From assembly GCF_000935125.1 (NCBI RefSeq), contig NZ_JRKI01000062.1:62001-126000 (forward strand): a stretch of DNA of 64,000 nucleotides, in the 5' to 3' direction. The position numbers were made by a program, and so were the translations under genes. The notes under the pieces were generated by a model. It worked only from the letters and a program-made list of their open reading frames with translations, was not told the DNA's origin and ran no database searches. Below, piece by piece: positions 42,709 to 50,635 of the stretch (position 1 is its first letter; each line of letters starts with the position of its first letter). The stretch comes from Streptomyces natalensis ATCC 27448. GTDB taxonomy: Bacteria > Actinomycetota > Actinomycetes > Streptomycetales > Streptomycetaceae.

Positions 42709-42980
42709 ATGACCCCAATCCAGGCGATGACGACGGCAACGGGACCACACCGAGGCCGAGGACAGGTCTAGTCCAATAAGTAGCGTACGGCCTGGTCGGC
42801 GCCCCGGTGGTCACAGCGCCGCCGAACGCGCCCGGCAACCACCCGTACGCGCCCGGAACATCCGTTACAAACCCGGCACGAAACCCCTCATTGGTGCGGG
42901 TATGGAACAGCCCGCACATGGGTAACACGCCTTCCCGATAAGGCTGTTGCGGCCGAGTCCGATGAGCGTGGGGGGAATCG

Positions 42981-43448
42981 ATGTCCGACCTGGTGACCGT
43001 ATCCGCCGAGATTGCGCCGTATCTCACCCTGGCCGCGAACAGCCTGGGGACCGCCGTGATCGCCACCGCCCAGCAGCGGATCGCCGACCGCACGGTGACG
43101 GCCGGAGAGGGCTTCTTCCGGCGGCTGCTGCACGGTCGCGGCCGGCTCGGCGGCGGCAACGGCGAGCCGGTCCTCGACACCCGCCGCGCGGACGCCCTCG
43201 ACCAGCTGCTGGCGGGCCTCGACGACGAGCAGTGGCGGCGACTGTTCGGCGCAGTGGCCACCTGGCTGGACGACTCCGACGGCCCGCGAGACGCCGAACG
43301 CCTGCTGGCCCACATATCCCGGCAGGCCCCGGCCACCGTCACGAAGAACAACACCGTGACGGTGCACGGCCATCACATCGTCGCCGCCAACGAGATCCAC
43401 GGCGCCGTCACCCTCAATGACGGCAGCGCCCCGCAGGACGGCTCATGA
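42981..43448 (+). CDS. protein with C-terminal amyloid-like signalling motif (gene 1 of 3)
   Basis: A 155-residue soluble helical protein of no recognised family. Residues 1-50 (EIAPYLTLAANSLGTAVIAT; QQRIADRTVTAGEGFFRRLL) and 66-115 are predicted helical. The last 35 residues contain NTVTVHGHHIVAANEIHGAV (124-143), rich in Asn, His and Val, preceded by a Pro/Thr hinge. The core H-I-V-A-A-N-E-I recurs as H-F-V-A-A-N-A-I near the N-terminus of the next protein. This layout resembles the short amyloid motifs paired between adjacent bacterial signalling proteins. A GGGGGG site precedes the ATG. It overlaps the next gene by 4 bases (ATGA). Confidence 0.72.
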   Translation: MSDLVTVSAEIAPYLTLAANSLGTAVIATAQQRIADRTVTAGEGFFRRLLHGRGRLGGGNGEPVLDTRRADALDQLLAGLDDEQWRRLFGAVATWLDDSDGPRDAERLLAHISRQAPATVTKNNTVTVHGHHIVAANEIHGAVTLNDGSAPQDGS

Positions 43449-44194
43449 CCGGCCCCGGGGCCACCGGCACCGAAAACAGCCACGTGGACGGGCGCGGCAG
43501 TCACTTCGTCGCCGCCAACGCCATCAGGAACGTGATCATCAAGTGGGTGATGCACCCCAGCGCACGCTGGGCGCCCCTCCTGGCGGCCTGCACGGGCCTG
43601 GTGATCGCCGGCAGCACCTGGCCGGACGGGCCCGCGAGCCAGTACGCCCTGTGGGGCACGCTCGCCGGTCTCTCGGTCGCCTCCGCCGCCGCCCGTGTGC
43701 TCCACGGAAAACCGCAGCAGGGCACCGCAGATTCGCGGCATGTCCGGGTGGTCGGCATCCTCTCGCTGTTCTCCGTGCTGGCAACGGTCGGCGCCTGGCT
43801 CGCGTTCCAGCACGTGGTCACCCACGGCGAGGTCGATGTCACCGGGCAGGTCCACACCCGGGGCGTGCAGCCCCTGGACGACACCGGGCACCGCACCCTC
43901 TCCCTCCTCCTGGACGCCCCCGCCCTCCGGGAGCCGCGCAATGCCCTGCGCCTGACGCTGGCCATCGACGATCACGACCCGGCCGGGCCCACCTGCCTCC
44001 CCGACACCAGCGCCACCGTCTCGCTGCTCACCTCGGGCGTTGCCGCCCAGACCAGGACCGTCCGCCCCGGTGACACCGTCGACTTCACCCTGGGCGCGCG
44101 GGCCCGCTCCGTACGGATCGATCTGCTGCTGCACACCGCCCACGGCTGCCGGATGGACGTACGGGCGACCGGCGCCGTACTGCACGACATGTGA
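43445..44194 (+). CDS. membrane protein with N-terminal amyloid-like motif (gene 2 of 3)
   Basis: A 249-residue protein. Residues 11-31 (NSHVDGRGSHFVAANAIRNV and the next Ile) carry the motif shared with the upstream protein. Three membrane helices follow, at about 41-58, 66-84 and 100-122 (RVVGILSLFSVLATVGAWLA). The C-terminal ~125 residues are predicted to be an extracytoplasmic beta-sandwich (DVTGQVHTRGVQPLDDTGHR; two Cys, in TCLPDTSA and HGCRMDV, may pair). I infer that the cytoplasmic N-terminus meets the motif of protein 1 while the outer domain senses or acts outside. No enzyme motif was seen. Confidence 0.72.
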   Translation: MTGPGATGTENSHVDGRGSHFVAANAIRNVIIKWVMHPSARWAPLLAACTGLVIAGSTWPDGPASQYALWGTLAGLSVASAAARVLHGKPQQGTADSRHVRVVGILSLFSVLATVGAWLAFQHVVTHGEVDVTGQVHTRGVQPLDDTGHRTLSLLLDAPALREPRNALRLTLAIDDHDPAGPTCLPDTSATVSLLTSGVAAQTRTVRPGDTVDFTLGARARSVRIDLLLHTAHGCRMDVRATGAVLHDM

Positions 44195-44216
44195 CGGCAG
44201 CCGCCGGGCGGCCGCC

Positions 44217-44340
44217 GCCGTACCGCGCATGAACCCGTACTGCGCACGAACCCGTACCGCCGTACCTCGCACAAACCCGTACCTCGCACGAACCCGTACC
44301 GCCGTACCTCGCACGAACCTGTACCGCCGTACCGCATATG
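44217..44340. repeat. degenerate 25-bp minisatellite
   Basis: Units of the form CCTCGCACGAACCCGTACCG plus CCGTA recur about four to five times with point changes and partial units between the membrane-protein stop codon and the lipoprotein gene. GTACCGCCGTAC is locally palindromic. Confidence 0.8.
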
Positions 44341-44354
44341 AACGGGGGACCCGC

Positions 44355-45308
44355 ATGACTGTCAGGACCACCAGGACCACCAGGGCCGTCAAGACCGTCA
44401 GGACCACCAGAACGGTCAGGCCCAGAATCACGACCGGAACCGCCGGGCCCGGCCGCCCCGCCCTCGCCGCCGGCGCGCTCCTCGCCCTGCTCGCCCTCTC
44501 GGCGACCGCCTGCGGCGCCGACCAGCCGCCCTCGCTCTTCGCGGACGGCACGGTCCAGGTGGGCACCAAGAACGACCAGCCCGGCACGGCCGTCGTCCGC
44601 AACTACAAGTTCTCCGGCTTCGACACCGCCGTCGCCCGCCAGGTCCTCAAGGCGGTCGACGCCAAACCGGACTTCGGGATCGTGCCGTCCGAGGACCGTC
44701 GCGCGGTGCTCACCGACAAGACGAAGGACCTGGTCGTGGCGACCTATTCGATAACCGTCGACCGGATGAAGGACCTGGACTTCGTGGGACCGTACGCAAC
44801 CACCTACGAGGGCCTGATGGTCCGCAAGCGCGACAACCGGATCAAGAAGCCCGACGACGTCAACGGCAAGCGGGTCTGCACCTGGCCGGGGACAACCGCC
44901 GCCAACACCCTGGAGAGCCCGCGGTACAACCGCATCCAGGTCTACGAGGCGCCGGACGCCTCCACCTGCATCAACGATCTCAAGGTCAAGAAGACGGCCG
45001 ACGCGGTCTCCATCGACCAGATGATCCTCTACGGCTTCACCCAGGAGAACCCCGATCTCAAGGTCGTCCCCGACATCACCTACGGCTCCGCCAACCAGTA
45101 CGGCATCGCGATGGCCAAGGGACACCGCCAGGACTGCCTGAAGTTGCGGGACGCCCTGCGGAACTACCTCGGCGACAATGCCTGGAGCCAGGACTTCGCG
45201 ACCTCCCTGCCGTCGATACCGAAGGCCGACGCCACCTGGGAGACCGACTTCAAGCCCCGGCTGGAGACGGTCGACTCGCTGTCCTGCCGCGATCGGCCCG
45301 GGACCTGA
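44355..45308 (+). CDS. solute-binding lipoprotein, amino-acid-binding (SBP_bac_3) type (gene 3 of 3)
   Basis: A 317-residue periplasmic-binding-type protein. An unusual Arg/Thr/Val repeat leader (residues 2-25, e.g. TVRTTRTTRAVKTVRTTRTV) precedes a hydrophobic stretch (ALAAGALLALLALSATAC) with a probable lipobox cysteine. The mature domain has VQVGTKNDQPGTAVV, FSGFDTAVARQVLKAV, DLVVATYSITVDRMKDLDFV and DAVSIDQMILYGF, as in polar amino-acid binding proteins. No ABC permease or ATPase is adjacent, so it may be a sensor rather than a transporter part. GGGGG precedes the ATG. Minisatellites flank both ends. Confidence 0.85.
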   Translation: MTVRTTRTTRAVKTVRTTRTVRPRITTGTAGPGRPALAAGALLALLALSATACGADQPPSLFADGTVQVGTKNDQPGTAVVRNYKFSGFDTAVARQVLKAVDAKPDFGIVPSEDRRAVLTDKTKDLVVATYSITVDRMKDLDFVGPYATTYEGLMVRKRDNRIKKPDDVNGKRVCTWPGTTAANTLESPRYNRIQVYEAPDASTCINDLKVKKTADAVSIDQMILYGFTQENPDLKVVPDITYGSANQYGIAMAKGHRQDCLKLRDALRNYLGDNAWSQDFATSLPSIPKADATWETDFKPRLETVDSLSCRDRPGT

Positions 45309-45476
45309 TGTGACGTGGCCTGATGTCCTGACCTGATGTGACGTGACCTGATGCGACGTGACCTTATGTGACGTGCGGCCCGGCCTGACGTGCGCCCGGC
45401 CTGACGTGCGCCCGGCCTGACGTGCGCCCGGCCTGACGTGCGCCTGGCCTGACGTGCGCCTGGCCTGACGTGCCGT
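45303..45476. repeat. minisatellite: 15-bp then 16-bp tandem units
   Basis: About five degenerate units of CTGATGTGACGTGAC (45304-45380) merge into six contiguous 16-bp units CGGCCTGACGTGCGCC (45381-45476, last units slightly changed). The array starts at the stop codon of the lipoprotein gene and ends about 90 bases before the HD-protein gene. Confidence 0.88.
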
Positions 45477-45566
45477 CATGCGGGTGGGGCCCCCGCCCCG
45501 CCGGCGACGATTCCCGGTACCGCCGACGATGCCCACACCGCCAGGGATCTTGACCCACGGGGCACA

Positions 45567-46253
45567 ATGACTGCCATGAGCCCCGAGTTCCCCATGGCGC
45601 ACCCGACCGCCCCGGCGGAGCTGGCCCGCCGCTGGGCCCTCGCCGTCGCCGAGGCCCGCGGCCCGCACGCCGCCGGGGGCCCCGACCCGGCCCCGTACGC
45701 GGACAACCTCCTGTCCCGGTGGGCCGAGCCGCAACGCCGCTATCACACCGTCGCCCATCTGGCCGCCGTCCTGGAGCGCATCGACGAACTGGCCGAGCAC
45801 GCCGACGATCTGCCCGTCGTCCAGTTGGCGGCCTGGTTCCACGACGCGGTCTACCGCCCGGACCGCTCCGAGAACGAGGAGCGCAGCGCCGCCCTCGCCG
45901 AACGCGCCCTGCCCGAACTCGGCGTCGGCGTGGCCCGTACGGCCGAGGTGGCCCGGCTGGTACGGCTCACGGTCACCCATGACCCGTCCCCGGACGACCC
46001 GGACGGCGAGGTGCTGTGCGACGCCGACCTGGCCGTACTGGCCGGCGCCCCGGACGACTATGCGGCGTATGCCGCCGCCGTCCGTGAGGAGTACGGCTTC
46101 GTTCCCGACGCCGATTTCGCCGCGGGCCGCGCCGCCGTGCTGCGCCAACTCCTCGCCCTGCCGAGGCTGTTCCGGACGCCGATGGGCTACGACCGGTGGG
46201 AACACACCGCGCGGCGGAATCTGACGACGGAGCTGGAGCTGCTGACGGGGTGA
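45567..46253 (+). CDS. HD domain protein, predicted metal-dependent phosphohydrolase
   Basis: A 228-residue HD-superfamily protein. Metal ligands are visible in RRYHTVAHLAAVLERID (His), the HD pair in AAWFHDAVYRPDRSENEERS, and Asp in VLCDADLAVLAGAPDDYAAY. Such proteins hydrolyse phosphomonoesters or nucleotides; the substrate is unknown. I chose the ATG at 45567, with GGGGCACA upstream; an ATG three codons later is possible. It ends at a minisatellite. Confidence 0.85.
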   Translation: MTAMSPEFPMAHPTAPAELARRWALAVAEARGPHAAGGPDPAPYADNLLSRWAEPQRRYHTVAHLAAVLERIDELAEHADDLPVVQLAAWFHDAVYRPDRSENEERSAALAERALPELGVGVARTAEVARLVRLTVTHDPSPDDPDGEVLCDADLAVLAGAPDDYAAYAAAVREEYGFVPDADFAAGRAAVLRQLLALPRLFRTPMGYDRWEHTARRNLTTELELLTG

Positions 46254-46272
46254 TCGACCGTCGGCGGGGGGA

Positions 46273-46375
46273 TCAGCCGTCGGCCGGGTGGTCGACGGCC
46301 GACGGGTGGTCGACGGCCGGCGGGTGGTCGACGGCCGGCGGGTGATCGGCTGCCAACGGGTGCTCGGCCGCTGAC
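46273..46375. repeat. 18-bp minisatellite
   Basis: Three near-identical units GTCGACGGCCGRCGGGTG (46291-46344) are flanked by diverged units on both sides. It lies between the convergent HD-protein and zinc-ribbon genes. Confidence 0.82.
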
Positions 46376-46383
46376 GGCGCGCG

Positions 46384-46812
46384 TCACTGCTGGCCGGTGC
46401 GCCGTCGCAGCCTCGGCAGTCCGTCCTCCCCCAGCACCACCCGCGCCTCGTCCTGGTCCACCGCTGCATGCCGCTCGTTGCGCAGGACGCCATGTGCGGG
46501 GCACTGGCAGCGGTGGGACAGCGGATCCGGGCAGTCGGCGAGCCCCTGCCGCAGCCGGGCGAGATCCTCCGGCTCCAGCCGCCATGTCCAGTCCATGTCC
46601 CAGGGCTCGTCCGTCTCCCACGGCTGGAGATAACAGTCGTGGCTGAAGGAGTACAGCACGCCGTGCCCGCACCCCGGGCATTCCAGGATCCGCACATAGT
46701 CGTGCACCTGGCGATGTTCCGGCCCGGCCCCGTGCGGCACTCCCCGCTCGTTGATCTCCGCCACCGGCCGCCGCTCGGCCCCGCACCGCTCGCATTCCCG
46801 TTTCGGCCCCAT
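46384..46812 (-). CDS. zinc-ribbon-like hypothetical protein
   Basis: A 142-residue protein with two CxxC pairs (CERCGAE at residues 7-13 and ECPGCGHG at about 44-51) that probably form one zinc ribbon, and further cysteines in LADCPDPLSHRCQCPAHGV. The middle has aromatic-rich LQPWETDEPWDMDWTWRLEP. There is no signal peptide or membrane segment. I do not recognise a named family; a nucleic-acid or protein-binding role would be typical. It runs convergent to the HD gene, across a minisatellite. Confidence 0.7.
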   Translation of the reverse strand: MGPKRECERCGAERRPVAEINERGVPHGAGPEHRQVHDYVRILECPGCGHGVLYSFSHDCYLQPWETDEPWDMDWTWRLEPEDLARLRQGLADCPDPLSHRCQCPAHGVLRNERHAAVDQDEARVVLGEDGLPRLRRRTGQQ

Positions 46813-46919
46813 CGCGGCAGCCTACGGGCGGACGGCCGGAGGCACGGGTGGGATCACGCCCTCGAACGACATATCGGACACCGGGAATGTCAGCTGTGCT
46901 ACCGCTGTTAGTACCTGTC

Positions 46920-48227
46920 ATGCCAGCTCGACCCGAACGCACTGTGTCCAGCCCGCCCGAGAACCGCAGCCCGTCCGATCGCGCCGACCGCGCCCGTATG
47001 CCCATCGCCGTCTACGTCCTCGGGCTGTCCGTATTCGCCCTGGGGACGTCCGAATTCATGCTCTCCGGCATCCTCCAGCCGCTCGCCCGTGATCTGAAGG
47101 TCTCCATTCCGCAGGCCGGGTTGCTGGTCTCCGCGTTCGCGATCGGCATGGTGGTCGGTGCGCCCGTCCTCGCCGCGGCGACGCTGCGGCTGCCGCGGCG
47201 TACGACCCTGATAACCCTGCTCGGCCTCTTCGGGCTGGGCCAGGTGGCCGGTGCGCTGGCGCCGACGTATGGCGTGCTGTTCGCCTCGCGCGTGGTGAGC
47301 GCGCTGGCCTGCGCCGGTTTCTGGGCGGTCGGGGCGGCGGTCGCCGTCTCGCTGGTGCCGGTGACCGCACGCGCCCGTGCGATGGCCGTGATGGTCGGCG
47401 GGCTGAGCATCGCGAATATCGCGGGCGTCCCGGCCGGCGCCCTGCTGGGGCAGCACGCCGGGTGGCGCTCGGCCTTCTGGGCGGTGGCCGTGCTGGCCGT
47501 GATCGGTCTGGTCGGGGTGATCACGCTGGTGCCGAGCACGCCCGTGCCGACCGGTGACGAGCGTCCCCGGCTGCGTCGCGAGCTGACCATCTACAAGGAC
47601 AAGCAGGTCTGGCTGGCCCTGACCGCCACGGCCATGAACGGCGCGGCCGTCTTCGCACTCTTCTCCTATCTCTCGCCGCTGCTGACCGATACCGCCGGGC
47701 TGGCCGAGAGCTGGGTGCCCACGGTGCTCGCCCTCTTCGGCGTCGGCGCGCTGATCGGTACGTTCATCGGTGGCCGGATCGCCGACGCACGCCCCTTCGG
47801 CACGATGTTCATCGGCATCTCCGCCTCCACGGCCGTCCTGGCCCTGCTGGCCCTGACCGCCCACAGCCCGGTCGCCGCCGTCGCACTCTCCCTGATGCTC
47901 GGCGTGACGGCCTTCACCACGGCCCCGGCGCTCAACGCCCGGATGTTCAACGTGGCCAATGCCGCCCCGACGCTGGCGGGCGCGACCACCACCGCGGCCT
48001 TCAACATCGGCAACACCCTTGGTCCCTGGCTGGGCGGCCTGGCCATCGGCGCGCACTGGGGTTATCCGTCCGTGGCCTGGACCGGTTCGGCGCTGGCGGC
48101 GGTGGCCGTCGCCGTGACGGCCGTCGCCTTCCGTCTCCACCGCTCGGCGGCTCACCGCTCCAAGCTGATCGCCTCCTCGGCCGGTGTCCCCCTCGCAAAG
48201 GAGAGCGCACCGGCCGAACAGCACTGA
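46920..48227 (+). CDS. Cmx/CmrA-like MFS drug efflux transporter
   Basis: A 435-residue 12-helix permease. Its core starts MPIAVYVLGLSVFALGTSEF at residue 27, then MLSGILQPLARDLKVSIPQA, the signature of actinobacterial chloramphenicol exporters (CmlR/Cmx), plus LVSAFAIGMVVGAPVLAAAT and the motif-C-like GVPAGALLGQHAGWRSAFW. It would export chloramphenicol or related amphenicols by proton antiport; specificity is inferred. Start candidates are ATG 46887, 46920 and 46998. The last matches the usual family start, so the 5' end is uncertain. It converges with the MMPL gene with a 20-base gap. Confidence 0.82.
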   Translation: MPARPERTVSSPPENRSPSDRADRARMPIAVYVLGLSVFALGTSEFMLSGILQPLARDLKVSIPQAGLLVSAFAIGMVVGAPVLAAATLRLPRRTTLITLLGLFGLGQVAGALAPTYGVLFASRVVSALACAGFWAVGAAVAVSLVPVTARARAMAVMVGGLSIANIAGVPAGALLGQHAGWRSAFWAVAVLAVIGLVGVITLVPSTPVPTGDERPRLRRELTIYKDKQVWLALTATAMNGAAVFALFSYLSPLLTDTAGLAESWVPTVLALFGVGALIGTFIGGRIADARPFGTMFIGISASTAVLALLALTAHSPVAAVALSLMLGVTAFTTAPALNARMFNVANAAPTLAGATTTAAFNIGNTLGPWLGGLAIGAHWGYPSVAWTGSALAAVAVAVTAVAFRLHRSAAHRSKLIASSAGVPLAKESAPAEQH

Positions 48228-48247
48228 GGCGCGCCCGGACCGCGCAT

Positions 48248-50455
48248 CTAGGGCACGGGCTGCGGTTCCCGGGGCTTTGCCGCCACGGGGGCCGGGGCCG
48301 GCTCGCCCTCCGATATGCCGAACCGTTCGTGGAAGCGGCGCAGCGGCCCCGGGGCCCACCAGGTGGCGCGGCCCGTCAGGCGCATGACGGCGGGGACCAG
48401 CAGACTGCGGACGATCATGGCGTCCATGAGGACCGCCAGCGCGATGCCCAGGCCCAGCATCTTGGTGTTGGTCACCCGGGAGGTGCCGATCGCGACCATC
48501 ACCACGGCGAGGATCACGGCGGCCGCGGTGATCAGTCCGCCGGTGCGCTGGAGTCCGTACCGCACGGCGTGCGGGTGGTCGCCCGTGTGGTCGTACTCCT
48601 CCTTGATCCGGGAGAGCAGGAAGACGCCGTAGTCCATGGAGAGGCCGAAGGCGACGCAGAACATCAGCACGGGGAGCGTGGTCTCGATGTCTCCGGTGCT
48701 GGTGAAGTCCAGGACGCCGGAGAGATGGCCCTCCTGGAAGACCCAGACGACGGCGCCGAACATCGCGGTGAGACTGAGGGCGTTGAGCACCACCGCCTGG
48801 ACCGGTATGAGCACGCTCCCGGTGAGCAGGAAGACCAGCAGCAGGGTCACCACGGCGATGATGCCCGCGGCCCAGGGCAGCCGTTCGCCGATGGCGTGCT
48901 GGGAGTCCACCAGGACGGCCGCCGTGCCGGTGACCGAGGTGCGGAACGGGGCGTGGGTGGCGCGCACTTCGCGGACCAGGTGCTGGGTGTTCTGGTCGAC
49001 GGCCTCGCCTTTGGGGAGCACCGTGAAGTAGGCCGAGTCGCCCTTCACCAGCGGTCCGTCCACCCTCGTCACGCCGGGCAGGCCGGCGAGCCGCGTGCGG
49101 TAGTCGGCGTACTGGGCGCGGGTCGCCCTGCCCTCGGCGAGGACGTCGAGGCCGCCGCCGGGGCTGCCGGGGAAGCCGTCGCGGATGTGCTGCTGGACGG
49201 TATGGGACTCGGCGGTCGTCGGCAGCTGGCGGTCGTCGGCGGTGCCGAACTTCACGCCGAGGAAGGGGAGTCCGAGAAGGACGAGGCCGACGGTGGTGGC
49301 GAGGGCGAAGACCGGGGCGCGCCGCATCACCAGGGAGGCGACGCGGGCCCAGCCGGTGCCCGGCGACGCGCGGCCGGGTGCGCCGCGGCGCAGGAGCCGT
49401 CGCAGGTCCAGGGCGTTGACGCGGTGGCCGAGCAGGGCGAGCGCGGCCGGGAGAAGGATCAGCGCGGCGGCCGCGGCGAGCAGGACGACAGCGATGCCGG
49501 CGTAGGCGAAGGAGCGCAGGAAGTACTGCGGGAAGACCATCATCGCGGCGAGCGAGACGGCGACGGTCAGCGCGGAGAAGAGGACGGTGCGGCCGGCGGT
49601 GCGCAGCGTGGTCCCGACCGCCGCCAACGGCTCGGCGCCCGTGGACAGTTCCTCGCGGAAGCGGCGGACGATGAACAGGGCGTAGTCGATGGCGAGGCCC
49701 AGCCCCAGGGCCGTCGTGAGGTTCAGGGCGAAGACCGATACGTCGGTGAACTCGGTGAGGCAGCGCAGGACCGCGTTCGTCCCGAGGATGGCGACGATGC
49801 CGATGCCGAGCGGGAGCAGGGCGGCGACCGCGCTGCCGAAGACCATCACGAGCAGTACGAGGGTGATGGGCAGGGCGATGGTCTCGGCGCGGACCAGGTC
49901 CTCCTGGATCGTCGTCTGGATCTCGTGCCGCACGGCGACCGGGCCGCCCACCGAGACCCGCACCGGGCCGTGCTCACCGCGCAGTGACGGTGTGATGCGG
50001 TCGAGGGTCTCGCCCGCGGTCGTGTCGTCGCCGGTGATCCGAGCGGCGATCAGGGCCTGGTGTCCGTCCTTTGCGCGCAGCTGCGGGGAGCGCGTCTGCC
50101 AGTACGAGCCGACGCCCGTCACGCCCCGCTCGTCCGCGAGCCGGGCCGTCAGCCGCGCGGCCTCGGCGGCGACCGCGCGATCGTCGACGGATGCCCGCCC
50201 GCTGTCCACGAGGAGCAGCAGATTGGGCTGCGAACCGGGGAATTCCCGCTCCAGCGCCTTGGTCGCATGGGTGGACTGTGCGGCCGGGTCCTCCCAGCCG
50301 CCGGCGCCCAGGCGCTTCTCGACGCCGCTGCCGGCGAAGACGGCCAGCGCGGTCAGCACCAGCGCCACCAGCAAGGAAAGGCGTGGCCGGGCGGTCACGA
50401 AACGGGTCCAGCCGCCCGGCTTCGGGTCGTCCGGCGGGCTGTTGACTTCGGTCAT
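48248..50455 (-). CDS. MMPL family RND transporter
   Basis: A 735-residue inner-membrane exporter with the duplicated MMPL/RND layout: helix 1 (LLVALVLTALAVFAGSGVEK), a large extracytoplasmic loop, helices 2-6 with GLGLAIDYALFIVRRFREEL, then a second half ending in MFCVAFGLSMDYGVFLLSRI and VLMDAMIVRSLLVPAVMRL. The conserved Asp/Tyr pairs (IDYALF, MDYGVF) carry the proton relay. Such proteins export lipids or antibiotics. The ATG has GGGGA upstream. It is divergent from a TetR gene, with two palindromes between them, so TetR repression is likely. Confidence 0.92.
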   Translation of the reverse strand: MTEVNSPPDDPKPGGWTRFVTARPRLSLLVALVLTALAVFAGSGVEKRLGAGGWEDPAAQSTHATKALEREFPGSQPNLLLLVDSGRASVDDRAVAAEAARLTARLADERGVTGVGSYWQTRSPQLRAKDGHQALIAARITGDDTTAGETLDRITPSLRGEHGPVRVSVGGPVAVRHEIQTTIQEDLVRAETIALPITLVLLVMVFGSAVAALLPLGIGIVAILGTNAVLRCLTEFTDVSVFALNLTTALGLGLAIDYALFIVRRFREELSTGAEPLAAVGTTLRTAGRTVLFSALTVAVSLAAMMVFPQYFLRSFAYAGIAVVLLAAAAALILLPAALALLGHRVNALDLRRLLRRGAPGRASPGTGWARVASLVMRRAPVFALATTVGLVLLGLPFLGVKFGTADDRQLPTTAESHTVQQHIRDGFPGSPGGGLDVLAEGRATRAQYADYRTRLAGLPGVTRVDGPLVKGDSAYFTVLPKGEAVDQNTQHLVREVRATHAPFRTSVTGTAAVLVDSQHAIGERLPWAAGIIAVVTLLLVFLLTGSVLIPVQAVVLNALSLTAMFGAVVWVFQEGHLSGVLDFTSTGDIETTLPVLMFCVAFGLSMDYGVFLLSRIKEEYDHTGDHPHAVRYGLQRTGGLITAAAVILAVVMVAIGTSRVTNTKMLGLGIALAVLMDAMIVRSLLVPAVMRLTGRATWWAPGPLRRFHERFGISEGEPAPAPVAAKPREPQPVP

Positions 50456-50552
50456 GATGCGGTGTCCCCTTCACCGTGATCCGTGCGCCTGTGCATCCGT
50501 GCGTCCGTACGTCCGCGCAGGCAGCATGGGTCGGTCATTGCCATAGACTGGC

Positions 50553-50605
50553 AAACACGAGCGGCCGCTCGCGTTTTTCAAGAATGCGAGCGGGCACTCG
50601 CGTTT
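50553..50605. promoter_or_regulatory. twin TetR operators in the MMPL/TetR divergent region
   Basis: Site 1 (50553-50576) has the perfect core CGAGCGGCCGCTCG flanked by AAAC/GTTT. Site 2 (50583-50605) is GCGAG-CGGGCA-CTCGC with the same flanks. The shared GCGAGCGG-type half-sites and a 30-base centre spacing suggest cooperative dimers. On the minus strand TTGACA (50609-50604) overlaps site 2, consistent with repression of the MMPL gene. Confidence 0.65.
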
Positions 50606-50635
50606 GTCAATCGCGTTCGGGAGTTGGGGAAAACC

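Noticed and set aside
45381..45476. Possible CRISPR array
   Set aside because: The 16-bp units are contiguous with no spacers and there are no cas genes, so it is a minisatellite.
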